From Balamuthia mandrillaris (lineage: Eukaryota > Discosea > Longamoebia > Balamuthiidae): a DNA stretch of 64,000 bases. Positions 1-10,834 of the stretch are shown here, piece after piece. Location: positions 1-64,000 of the forward strand of contig JAVKOQ010000017.1 in assembly GCA_031835245.1 (NCBI GenBank), given 5' to 3'. The stretch's first letter is position 1; each line of letters opens with the position of its first letter. Under the pieces are notes generated by a model. The model had not been told where the DNA came from. It searched no databases and was given only the letters and a program-made list of their open reading frames with translations. Position numbers and translations under genes: made by a program.

Positions 1-1022
1 TTATTTAATTGTAAACTTTATGTTCTTGTCAAATATTCTATTTTTAAAATAAAAATATCAAAAAACATTAAGTTTTTCACCTTTCTTTTTTTTTTTTTAA
101 GCAGTAAATAAAGCATTTCAGCAATGCAACACCTTGTTTGTGTTATTTTAAGACTATATCTGGAAAGTATTTTTTAGTTCTGTTTTTTAAATTTATTGTG
201 AGAGTGAATTATTTTGTTTTTGACTTAAATAATTAATTTCTCAAGTACATAATGTTTTCTAAGGCTTAAACCAATTGTATTCAATTTTCCATAGCCTGGA
301 ACATAGATAAGTAAATTTTCATAAACATAGCTTGTTTAGTTGTAGACTTAGCTTTTAATCATTTGTTTTTTTTTTTAACTTGGATAAAATTGCTATATTT
401 AAAAAAAATTTCAAAAAAAAATCACTCCAGAGTCAGGTTGTCCTTCTAAGTGACTACTCTTCTCTATACCAAACAAACCTTTCCAAAGGAACCCAATCTC
501 AATGCAATATTTCAACGGATATTTCCTTCTTCAAGTGAATGCAGGAATGAGAAGCGGGTGGGCCCATGCAGCCATTTTGTCTTAACGGAAAGATATGGCA
601 AGGCAGTGCCCCTGTCCCAACAATTTCCAGCATTGTTCTTTCACCAGTACTAAATGCTTTCAATTATTGGTTCATATGTAACAACGTAAGCCAATCAATC
701 AATTGAACGACCTAGGTTAATCTCCCCTTCTTTTCCCTGGAGCTTTCGAAAAATATAATGTTTTTTTCGCCCTTTTAAATAGTCATCCTTCGATAGCGCC
801 TTTCTATTATGGTTTTTCGGTTATTTTCTGTCGACATGTCTACAAAAATCCAAAATTTAACTCCTCAAACATTTTTTTTACAATTAAAGTTTATTTTTTT
901 ATTTTTTCACAAACAGTTCACACTTTTTCCACTTGTTTTTCCCCTCTTATTTTTTTAATTGTGTTTTTTCTTTTACAAAGTCTTTTTAAGTGAATTTTTT
1001 TTTTATTTTCTACCAATATTTT
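1..1022. other. AT-rich flank with no recognised gene
   Basis: This stretch is very rich in A and T with many homopolymer runs. The only longer reading frame, at about 450-653, has no recognisable motif and looks fortuitous. The left end of the first Crypton-like copy may lie here, but no terminal repeat or telomeric hexamer is visible to mark it. Nothing else is supported. Confidence 0.6.
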
Positions 1023-3729
1023 ATGTCAACAACAATGCTACCTTCAACTTCAAAAAAAGTACATTGTTCACTTTGTTTGAATTTGATTCCTTGTCCTCAA
1101 TCAAATCAACTTTTTTGTAGCAAAAAATGTAAAAGGTTTGTTTATTTATTTTAAAAGTAATTTTTTTTGAATTATTATTTCTTATTCATTTTTATCTTGC
1201 TTCAAAGATCCTTTCACACTCAACAAAAACAAAAAATGATAATATCATCTGCATCTACTTCTTCTACAACTTCAACTTCCACCTTGAAATCATCATCATC
1301 ATCATCTTCTTCTTTTTTTTCTTCTTCTTCTTCTTCTTCTTCTTCTTCTTCTTCATTCATTCCCATTTTTTATGATGACAATGATGCTTTTAATTTTGAA
1401 GAAGATAATGATAGTTTTTTTGCAACATCAGATGAAGAAGAAAAAGAGAAGGAAAGAGAGACCAATAATGATGATTTTTATTTTTCTTCTTCTTCTTCTT
1501 CTTCTTTTTCTTCTTCTTTAATAGACTTGACTACAACATCAACAACTCCAACAACAACTTCTACTCTTTTCATTGATTTGGTAGATTGTTCTTCTTCTTC
1601 TTCTTCTTCTTCTTCAGAAAGTGAAGCAGAAAATGAACCAACAAAAACAAAAAGAAAAGAGAAAGTACAACCACAACAACAATCATCACAAGCATTACCA
1701 ACCACTACCCCATCAGCAAGAGTGTCTCGAGCTATTCGTATGCTTCCTTCTTTAATGTTAGAAAGATGGGAATACTTGAGTGCAACTTCTTCATGATGGA
1801 GTGATTCAACTTTGCGAAAACATGCCTGGGCCAGATTGATTTGGACAGCATTTTGTGATAAGTGGAAACTTGAACCTTTTCCTTTGGATGCAGATAAACA
1901 TCATCTTGGAGCATTTGTGGAATGGTTGGTGATGACTGTTGGATATGCTTTGACTTCAGCAAAAGATGTTATTGTGGCAAGTTTGTATCATATTCATATG
2001 GAAGAAACAGGAGGAGAGCAAGTACCACAAAAGATACAAGATACTGTGAATTTGGCAGCAAAGAAGTGCAAACAACGTGCTCCATCTTGTACAAGATCAG
2101 GAAGAATGAGAGATGCTTGTTTGAGGGATGATGTGATTCAAATCATAACGATGATTCCGGATGGTAAACGCAAAAAAGCAAGAGATGCCAGTTGTTGGTT
2201 GCATAGTGTAAGCACTGGAGCTAGAGCCATCACAGCTTCCAACATTCTTCTTGGACATTTTCAGAACTTCATCATCCAAGATCCCTCTGATCCTCACAGT
2301 CTCTGCTTCTTTTCACTTCTTCATCAAGTTACCAAAGGAAAACCAGGAGATTGGAATCACATGATTACTTTGGAAGGCTACCTTCATCCTCCTCCTCACA
2401 TCAACCCCACAGCTGACTTCATCTACTGGCTTAATCTTCATCTTCAAGAAACTCATTCTTTATGCTTAGAAGAGTTTTCTGCTTGGAATCTTTCTCCTCA
2501 ACAACAAGCTACTTCTTTGTGGGGACTGAGCCCTGATGCTTTGAATGCCAGACTGAAGAAATGTGCTAGCCAAGCCAACTATCCTCCAGGCCTCTTTACT
2601 TTCCATTCTTTGAGAGCTGGTTTCATTTGCACTGCTTTGATCAAGCAGGGTTTGAATGACAGTCAACAAAGAAATGCAGTACTGGAATCTACAGCTTTTA
2701 TTGCTGGTTGGCAGCCTTATGGACGTTCTCAACAACGTTATGTGAAAAGCACTGCTATCAAATCCATGGTTGCTAATAGATTAGTTTCTTCCTCAGGTAT
2801 TTTATTTTTTCTTTTTTTTTTAATTTGAGAAAGAAAGAAAAACTTATCTTACTTTTTATTTTCTTTTGCACATACAATCAATTAGGTGAAGCCTCTTCAA
2901 CCAGTTTGATGGATCCAACTTTAGTTACCAAAGAAGTATTTCATAATTTGAAAGAACCTTTGACTTCAAAGTGGTCTTTACAAACTAATTATGAAGCCTT
3001 TTATGACAAAGTTATGGAAAGGTTGGTGTATTTTTTACTTTATTATTATTATTATTTTGTTTATTTTGTTTATTTTTCTTGTGCTTAACTCACTCATTTT
3101 ATTCATTAATTTTTATTTATTTTAGATTCCAAAGCAGAACTGATTTATCCAAGTCAGATCATGCTAAATTATGCAAGTCTTTATGGCAAAAGTGCTTACA
3201 TGCATGGATAGACAATCATGAAGATGAAGTTGAAGAAGAGATGAGCCAGGAAATGGAAGCATTCAAGCAAAGAAATAACTCTCAAGATGCATCATCACCA
3301 CCACCACCACTTAATCACATCAAAACGATTGTTGGAAGAAGACATATTGCAAGCTTGTTGGCAGGCAACTTTCAACTTTTAGATGAGCTTTTGGAAGCAT
3401 TCATAGAACCTGCATTACCTCATCTACAAAACCATTCACCTTTGAAGCAAGTACCTTACAAAAAATGAAAAAATGGACCCTTTCAACTTCAAACTTCTAC
3501 TCCAAGAACTCGCATCAAAACTTCCAATCATCGTCAACATCAACCTTGGAGTGATGAAGAAACAAAAGAGTTGATTCATTTGCGTCTTCATAAAAAAGCT
3601 ACTTGGGTTGAGATTGCATCAACTTTACCTCAGCAACTCAGGACAAATGTGGACTGCAAAGACAAATGGAGAAACTTAATGCTTAAGTATGGTAGTGAAA
3701 AAGCTATTTGTCAACATTTTAATATTTGA
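1023..3729 (+). pseudogene. Crypton-like tyrosine recombinase, copy 1 (decayed, 4 exons)
   Basis: Exons 1023-1135, 1208-2796, 2886-3021 and 3126-3729 join in phase across GT-AG introns. Exon 1 encodes a small zinc-finger-like motif (CSLC then FCSKKC, an FCS/MYM-type pattern). Exon 2 has Ser and acidic tracts, then a tyrosine recombinase: the first catalytic Arg in TGARAIT, a VTKG lysine, HSLRAGF (HxxR), and GWQPYGRSQQRY with the Trp and nucleophile Tyr. Exon 4 ends in a Myb/SANT domain whose last helix contains VDCKDKWRNL, close to the telobox consensus. Two in-frame TGA codons interrupt it, at 1794-1796 (Arg in copy 2) and near 3465. The gene is far richer in A+T than copy 2. Assignment to the Crypton superfamily rests on motifs and the recombinase plus DNA-binding-domain layout, not on a search. 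Confidence 0.8.
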
Positions 3730-3982
3730 TTTTGTTTGTTTTTTATTTTCTATTTTCATGTTGAAATGTTTTTATGATATTAAGTTTTTTTTTATGTTGT
3801 TGTTATTTCTTTATCTTCAACATTTTTTTCTTAGTATTATAAAAATATTTTAACAAAACTGCCTTTTTATTGATATTTACAACTTTAGAAAAGATTAAAA
3901 AAAATTTCATCACAATATAAGTGTATCTATTTTAGACTTAGTTTTTTATGATATTTCTTTAAGTTACAAGGAGAGGCTAGCT
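3730..3982 (+). other. 3' untranslated region of Crypton copy 1
   Basis: AT-rich sequence follows the TGA of copy 1. A short stretch near 3933-3950 (TAGACTTAG followed by TTTTAT) recurs after copy 2 near 14,658, so this region belongs to the element's conserved 3' end. Confidence 0.5.
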
Positions 3983-4023
3983 TAGGTTTAAGAGTACTCG
4001 CCCCTAACCCTAACCCTAACCTA
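3983..4023 (+). repeat. Element 3' block ending in telomeric repeats
   Basis: The block reads TAGGTT, a short spacer, GAGTACTCGCC and then three perfect CCCTAA units plus a partial one (4002-4023). The same block with GAGTACCCGCC and two units lies at 14,704-14,732, downstream of Crypton copy 2. On the plus strand CCCTAA is the orientation of a left chromosome end, so the sequence to the right would be the chromosome-internal side. Immediately after it a coding exon starts in mid-gene. Confidence 0.75.
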
Positions 4024-6786
4024 GCCGACGTCGCATTCCCGCTAGCAGCAGTGGCAGCATCGCGAGCAGTAGCCAGGAGAGCAGCCAGCCCAGCGATGCT
4101 TTGGCCCGTGAACGTGCTGAGCTTAGTCAGCTCATGTTTACTGCCACCCAGACCTCGGCAGAACTCATTTTAAACAAAGGTACTATATTCAACTAACCCG
4201 TTGGTTACACCACCACCGCACTTTAGGGTTTTTATTTTGTTTGTTTGTTTGTTTGTTTGTTTGTTTGTTTGTTTGTTTGTTTGTTTGTTTATTTGTTTGT
4301 TTGTTTGTTTTGTAGCATTTCATTGGTTGGTTTGCATTGTAACTTAAGGCTTGTATGTTTCCAGTGGCTGCTATTGGTAGCCCAGAGGCCGAGGCTGAGA
4401 TCCTCAGCAAATTTAACCCCGGCAATCGTGCGTTCTTTTTAACCCTTTATCTCTCTTTTCTCTTTTCCTTTTGTCCATCATTGTTATTTATTATGGTTAT
4501 TGCTGTTGGGGTTTTTGCTTTATTTTTTGGTTTCCTTGTGTGTAACTGAGCCTCTTTGTTTTTCTTTCTACCTACCGCCGACCAATCAACCAACCAACAC
4601 CCAACCAACCAGACCCTTGGAGAGTACATCTCAGGATAGGTGTCTTGAGCGGTAACACTCGCTTAGCCACACTGCAAGCCTTGCTAAAGGCAAAGCAAAC
4701 AGCAGTCAATGCAGCAGCAGCGGTGGCAGCAAGTTCAGCATCGCTATCCCCTGCTGCTGCTGCTTCACTTGGCCTACCTTCATCATCGCAAGAGAGCTCC
4801 ATGCCTTCTGGTGGGACCATCAGCAGCATTCTCTCCACTCCTCCGTCAACTCCGCTGAGAACCACAGCCATTGTAGCTGCCTCGCCGACTAGCCCCTTCT
4901 CTGCCTCTTCATCAGCTGTTGCTGCCTCTTCTCCTCAGCAGCAGAGGGTGGCGGCAAAGTTGTCGGACAGCGATCTTAACGTGATGTATCGTTCGGCTAG
5001 CGATGTAGTACGGTGCTATCACCTCGCCGGCGAGAATGGCGCATGGTTATCACCCGTCATGCCCATCTACGGTAGATTTTTTAATATTATTCATCTTCTA
5101 TCACTGCCAGTGCATCAGATTGTGTCCATGGTGGAAGATCCCAACACCAAAGTGAAGCCCCGAGAATGGTCATTTGCAGACACGTTGCTGAAACTGGCCA
5201 ATGCCGTGCAACTATCAAAAACTGAGTATGTTCTTCTTTTTGTTTGTTTGTTTATTTGTTTGTTTGTTTGTTTATTTGTTTGTTTGTTTGTTTTATTTGG
5301 CTGGCCCTTGGTTATCTGACCTAACTACCTCTCAACTTACTGCTATGTGTATGTGTTGTGTTGCATTGTCAGTGCAATGGATCAGATTCAAAGTAACAGG
5401 GCCTTGAAAGTGGCACTTGCTGCTGCAGAACATATTTTCGATGAGGCCAAATCAAAGAAAAGCCTACCTCCACGGGAGACGCTCCCCTATTTTGTGCTCA
5501 CCAAACAGGATTTGCCAGCAGCTCATGCGAAATCCTTTACACTCAACGCTTTTCGACAAGATCTCTCCCTGGTGGAGCATATGTCCATCGATGTTATTTC
5601 CCAACTGGCAGCAGAGAACCGGGGTCTCATTTCGAAAACCGACTTTCATCTACTGCACCCCTTGGCTCCAGCCATCCAGAAGCAGTTGGTGTTTTATTAT
5701 TACATTCCCATGGTGGTCAGCCCTCCGTCTGAAGTAAATACAGAGCAAAGCAAAACCTTTCTGAGGTTTTGTAGACGAAAGGTCCATCCGTTTATCATTA
5801 TCTATTTGTTTGTTTGTTTGTTTGTTTGTTTGTTTGTTTGTTTGTTTGTTTGTTTGTTTGTTTGTTTGTTTGTTTGGGTTGGTTGCTTGGTTGTTCAATT
5901 AGTGGTTGGAAGGAAAGTACTAACTCTCTCTTGCTCACTTTGGATGGCTGCAGGCCCAGAACGAGGGAATCATCCAGGAATTGGGTGATATCATGGCCAA
6001 TGGCTTACGCTGCCATGGCAGCATCGTTGAAGGACCTTGGATCGTCAACGGTCTGGAAAATCCACGGTGGAAGTGGCTGGCGCAATCCATTCGCAAAGGT
6101 CATTGGGATGTGTTGCATCAAGCCGCTCTTGGTCTTGATCGTGGCAAAGAAGTCTTGCCGCCGATGGATTCATCACAACAACAACAACCGTTGGATGCTA
6201 CTTCCTCCCAATCTAGCAGTAGCAGCAGCAGCAGCAGCAGGTTTTATGAGACACCAACTGGAAGTTGGATCCGTAACCTCATTAACGCTGCAGTGTATAG
6301 CATTCTGAAGGAGGTGCCCTCCTCGGATGAACGGCGCAACCGCAAAGGACGCATTTTTCAGGGTTCCTTCACCCGGGAAGAACTGTTGTTAGTATATAGA
6401 CAACTCCCTCTTGGCCTGCAGAAACTTTTTATGTTATTACGGGCCAAAACTATCCAGTATGTTGCTTCTCTTTTGCTTGGTTGCTTGCTTGCATGCAATG
6501 CAAGACATGTTATCCTTGCCGCCTCTCTATATTCCCTTTGCTTGTTTACTCACTCACTCGCCCCCTTGCGTGCTTGCTCATAGTGATAGCGCAACACACG
6601 AGGAGAATACCCGTTTGCCACCGCTGCGCCAAGAATGGTTGAACGAGTCATCTTTGGCAGATGCCCTAATGTCATCTATCCCCTCAAAGCCAACAACCAG
6701 CAGCCATCGAACCAAAGTGCAACAAGAGATGATATCAGAAGGAGGAGAAGAGGAGGAGGAAGAAGAAGAGGAAGAAGGTGAAGAGC

Positions 6787-6818
<32 letters not shown>

Positions 6819-7650
6819 GAAGCAGTAGTGATGGAGGAAGATCCAGAAGCCTTCTTACATCCCCCATTGGACCGCCAGCAATTAGAGCAGGCAGCCCGAA
6901 TGGAAGCAATGGTAGAGAAGCAGTATTCTGCCAAGGAAAAGTTGTTCCAATACCGTATGAAGCTAACCCATTATTGTCCTCCTTTTACGGTGCAAGAAGC
7001 CTTGGCAGAGAACGCGTTGAACTTTGCCAGTCTGAAATCCTTGAAAGGCATGCGCATTTCTACCAGCATCAACCTTTCTGGACCTTTGGAGGATGTCAAG
7101 CGGTTGATGCTTGCTGTTCGTCGCTGCTTGGTGAAGGAAGCGCAACAACATAATGCTCCGCTGGAGTTGGATCCTTTGGATAGAAAGCTCTGGAAGACAC
7201 GCATTCGTCATCCGGTTCGTTCTCAACTGGAGCGAGTGTGGCCGCACATCACACTGGAAAAATCCAGGAAACCTGAGCGACGGCAAAGCAAAAGCAAAAG
7301 CAAAAGCAGCAACAGCAGCAGCAGCAGCAAAAGCAAGAACAAGAGTAAAGCTAGCAGCAGCTCTGCTACCGCAAACATGCCAGCAGACCCGTTATACAAT
7401 GCAGCTGCTATTGTGCATGTAAAGGACTTGCCTGAGCTGGATGCTATATCACCACTCGCGGCTGATTGGTAAGTTGTTTGTTTATTTGTTTGTTTGTTTG
7501 TTTGTTTGTTTGTTTGTTTGTTTGTTTGTTTCATAGGAAAGGAACAACTCACCACTCACTACCAACCTCCTCCCACTTACTTTCCTTTTAACATTTTCTC
7601 TTTCTTTCTCTCTCTTTTTCTTTTTCTTTGTTTCTCTTTCTTTCTCTCTT

Positions 7651-7694
<44 letters not shown>

Positions 7695-9371
7695 TCTCTC
7701 TTTCTCTCTCTGTCATTCTCCAGGGATTTACAATATGTGGATCAATTGGATAACAAAACATGGCAGCCTATCCATACCACCTCTACCCAAGTCGGCAATA
7801 CAGAAATGAAGAGGGAAAAGCATCGTGCCAAACGCCATTCTGTTAGGCACCAAAAAGCCATGGACAAGCTGGCTCAGAAGAGCAGTGAGCTGCAGCAAGA
7901 TATCTCTGTTGATGCCAGCCCCTGTATTGACTTGACAGAGTTTTTTGGGCCTGACCTTCGCTCTTTTGCTGCTGTAGACCAGAGTAGTTTGGATGATGCG
8001 GAGTTTAGTCTCGATGATGGCAGTATCCTGGGTGGAGGTGGTGGTGGTGGTGGTGGCGGTGGTGATAGTGGAAATGCTACCTCAGCTGGTGTGTTCGCAG
8101 ACACAATGGACCTAGCAGCAACAGCAGAAACAGCGCAGCAAAAACCAAGCTCAACAAAGCGCCCAAGAGCTATGTCTTCCTCTGCTGCCTCTTCCTCTCC
8201 TGTGACAAGCAAGAAGCCACGGAAGGCAGATGATGATCAACAGTTGTTGAAAAAAAAGAAAAAAAAGCAGCAGCAGAAGCAGACACAGAAGGACAAGGAG
8301 AAGCAGAAGCAAAAGCAACAGCAGCAGAAAAAGAAGAAGGAGAAGGAAAAGGAGAAGCAAAAGCAGAAGCAACAGCAGCAGAAAAAGAAAGAGAAGGAAA
8401 AGGAACAAGAGAAGGAGAAGCAGAAACAACAGCAGAAAAAGAAACAAAAGAAGACTATGGCCACCGAGTCAGAGGAGTCCGAGGCCTCATCCGCATCAGA
8501 GGCATCAGATAAGTCGGAGGAGTTAGAGACCTCATCTGAGTCAGAGGCATCAGATAAGTCAGTAGAGTCAGGCAAGTCAGAGGAAGAGGAGGAAGAGGAA
8601 GAGGAAGAACCCAAGAGGACAGAGAAGCCTGCAACTTCCACCAAGTCTACTGCTCCTAGCATCAGCAGCAGCAGCAGCTCCTCAGATGATGATGATGATG
8701 ATGAGATGGCCAGTCTCATGAGCCTTGATATCACTAATGTAGCAGGTAAGAGGCGCTCACGTTTGGTGTTACTTACAACAACTCACATATGCATTAACCA
8801 CACTTGCATGCATGCATGCATGCATGCAGATACACGTGATGGTGCTGGAGATAGCAAAACAAAGTCAGATATCCCCAACAAGACAGCTCCTTCAACAGGT
8901 GCAATGGTGGATAAAGAGATTGATGATTCCATACTGATAGACGTGTTAGAATGTATGTATTTTTATTTTATGTGTCTATTCGAGTTTGGTTCTCTATCTG
9001 TCTGTCTGTCTGTCCATTCGTCCGTCAGTTTTTCTACTAGCTTTGTGTTTTGTCTTTGTTTTGTTGGTTTACTGGTTTTCTGTTTGTTTGTTTGATGTTT
9101 ATTTGTTTGTTTGTTTGTTTGTTTGGTTGTTCTCTTCCTCGTGGTGTTTTTTTTTTGTTTTTGGGCTTTTCAGTTGCAATTCTATGCTTATGCAGTGGCG
9201 CTCCGTCGGAGCGGCAGCTTTTTAGCTCCAGTTTTGTTCTTATTATTATTTGTTTTTTTGTTGGTTGCCTTTTTGGTGTTAATTGTTTAGCGCTCCAGTG
9301 GAGCGCTATCTTTTTGGTGTTTGTTTACACTGTTATGCCTTTGTGATTTCTCATTCAAGCCTTACTGATTT

Positions 9372-9403
<32 letters not shown>

Positions 9404-9475
9404 CTAGTATCAAAAAAACCTGCTAATGACCCAGCAAAACAAGTAGCAGCAGCAGCAGCACAAAATGAAGATGAG

Positions 9476-9507
<32 letters not shown>

Positions 9508-9796
9508 AAAAGAAAAAGAAAAAGAAAAAGAAGAACCAAAAGCAGCAGAAGCAGAAGCTGGCGAAAAAAAAGCAGAAAAACAGAAAGAAGAGGAAAAGAC
9601 AAGTGCTACCAAGAGCCCTAGCAGCAAATCTACACGCAAGGCTGCAGCTGCTGCTCAAAAGGCTATTGCTACTGCTGCTGCCAAATCATCTTTGCAAAGA
9701 GCTGCTGCTGCCGTGGCTACCTCATCTAGCAGTAGCAGCAGCAGCAGCAGAAAAGGAGCCACAACTCGTTCACAACGCCGTAACTCAGGCAGGTGA
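4020..9796 (+). CDS. Unidentified spliced gene, 5'-truncated at telomeric repeats
   Basis: Nine or more exons can be followed in frame: 4020-4179, 4365-4427, 4613 to about 5226, 5373-5733, 5954 to about 6458, about 6583-7468, 7724-8745, 8830-8952 and 9408-9796, ending in TGA. The first exon opens directly out of the CCCTAA repeats, has no plausible start codon before 4134, and is preceded in frame by a TAA, so the 5' end appears lost. The protein is soluble. Its middle has conserved-looking helical segments (around WKWLAQSIRKGHWDVLHQAALGL and LKSLKGMRISTSINL) between Ser, Glu and Gln tracts. The C-terminal third is Lys/Glu/Gln-rich. I do not recognise a family. Several introns hold (TTTG)n. 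Confidence 0.6.
4236..4310 (+). repeat. Intronic (TTTG)n microsatellite
   Basis: About 18 near-perfect TTTG units lie inside the first visible intron of the gene at 4020-9796, on the sense strand. Frames through it give spurious VCLF-type hydrophobic ORFs. Confidence 0.95.
5238..5292 (+). repeat. Intronic (TTTG)n microsatellite
   Basis: TTTG units with a few TTTA interruptions, just downstream of the intron donor near 5226. Confidence 0.9.
5803..5876 (+). repeat. Intronic (TTTG)n microsatellite
   Basis: An uninterrupted TTTG tract within the intron between exons ending 5733 and starting 5954. Confidence 0.95.
7472..7530 (+). repeat. Intronic (TTTG)n microsatellite
   Basis: A TTTG tract beginning just after the donor at 7469. 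The same intron then has a long (CT)n/(TTTC)n pyrimidine tract at about 7600-7715 before its acceptor at 7723. Confidence 0.95.
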
Positions 9797-10364
9797 TCTC
9801 TTTCTCTTTTTAGTTAGTTATATTAGTTTGGTTGTTTGAGAGAAAGCTTGAGTTAGTTGGTTGATTGGTTGGTTGGTTGGTGGTAATAATACTGGTTAAA
9901 CAATGGATGGATGGATGGATAGATGGATGGATGGATGGTAGAGTAGTGATGGTGGTGATGGTAAGAGTTGTTAAGCATAGCATGGTGAGTAAAGGAGTGA
10001 GTGACATGACAAACAAGCAAAAACAGTAGTTAGTATTGTTGCAAATAATAATACTAATAGACAGACAACAAGAAATGTAAATAAACAAAGAATGAAAAGG
10101 CAATTATAAAAATGAATCTCCTACTACTGCTAGATGTAAAAAGGGAGAAAGAAAGAAAGAAAGAAACGACAAGAAAGAAACGACAAGAAACAATCAAGAA
10201 AGGAAAGGAAAGGAAAAACAAAAACAAGTCTCCAAATAGTTCTCATTCTTTATTATTATCTATATCTTCATTCATCCATCAGACTAGACTTACTAACTTC
10301 GTGTTTCTTTTGTTTCTAATATTTGTTGTTTGTGTTTGTGTTTGTGTCTACAATTTACTTGTTT

Positions 10365-10381
<17 letters not shown>
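9797..10381. other. Spacer between truncated gene and Crypton copy 2
   Basis: No coding signal is seen. It holds a short GGAT tandem tract (about 9902-9938), AG-rich simple sequence near 10,140-10,230 and (CAA)n at 10,366-10,400. No copy of the zinc-finger exon of Crypton copy 1 was found here. From about 10,382 a frame continuous with the copy 2 recombinase is open but lacks an ATG until 10,835. Confidence 0.5.
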
Positions 10382-10399
<18 letters not shown>

Positions 10400-10834
10400 A
10401 CAGAAGATAATATATCTATTCCTGCTGTCTTTGACAAACCATCACTACTAAACAACAACAACAACAACAACAAAGAGGCAGCAATAGCAACAACAGTAAC
10501 AGCAATAGAAGAGGATGATGAAGTAACGATTGTCTCAATATCATCACCCTCATCCTCATCAACAACATCTTTCAATCATCACTTTGCTCCCTATCAGGCT
10601 CTCAACACTCGGTCATTCGTTCGCAAGCAGTTTTTGGATCATTATTTGTTAAAAACACCACCACCAGCAACTGTTGTTGCTTCTGCTCCTGTTATTGTTG
10701 TTGATAATCCTGCAGAGCTTTTTTCACCTCCTCCGTTTTCTGCATCACCCTTTTCATCCACTACCACCACCATCACCGCCACTTCATCATTTACTCAATC
10801 ACAACCACAACAACAACAACAATCTTTAGAAAGG

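Noticed and set aside
450..653. Small gene in the AT-rich left flank
   Set aside because: 67 codons without motif, conserved neighbour or splice context.
1794..1796. Reassigned TGA (read-through) instead of decay
   Set aside because: Several host genes here end in TGA, for example the gene ending at 37,952 and the SSB stop at 28,117, so TGA is a normal stop.
3983..4023. A true chromosome end at the CCCTAA repeats
   Set aside because: Only three units are present and sequence continues on both sides, so this is an interstitial telomeric repeat in the assembly.
4245..9225. ORFs with repeated VCLF/FVCL hydrophobic stretches as membrane proteins
   Set aside because: They are translations of intronic (TTTG)n microsatellites; the flanking exons are in other frames with proper splice sites.
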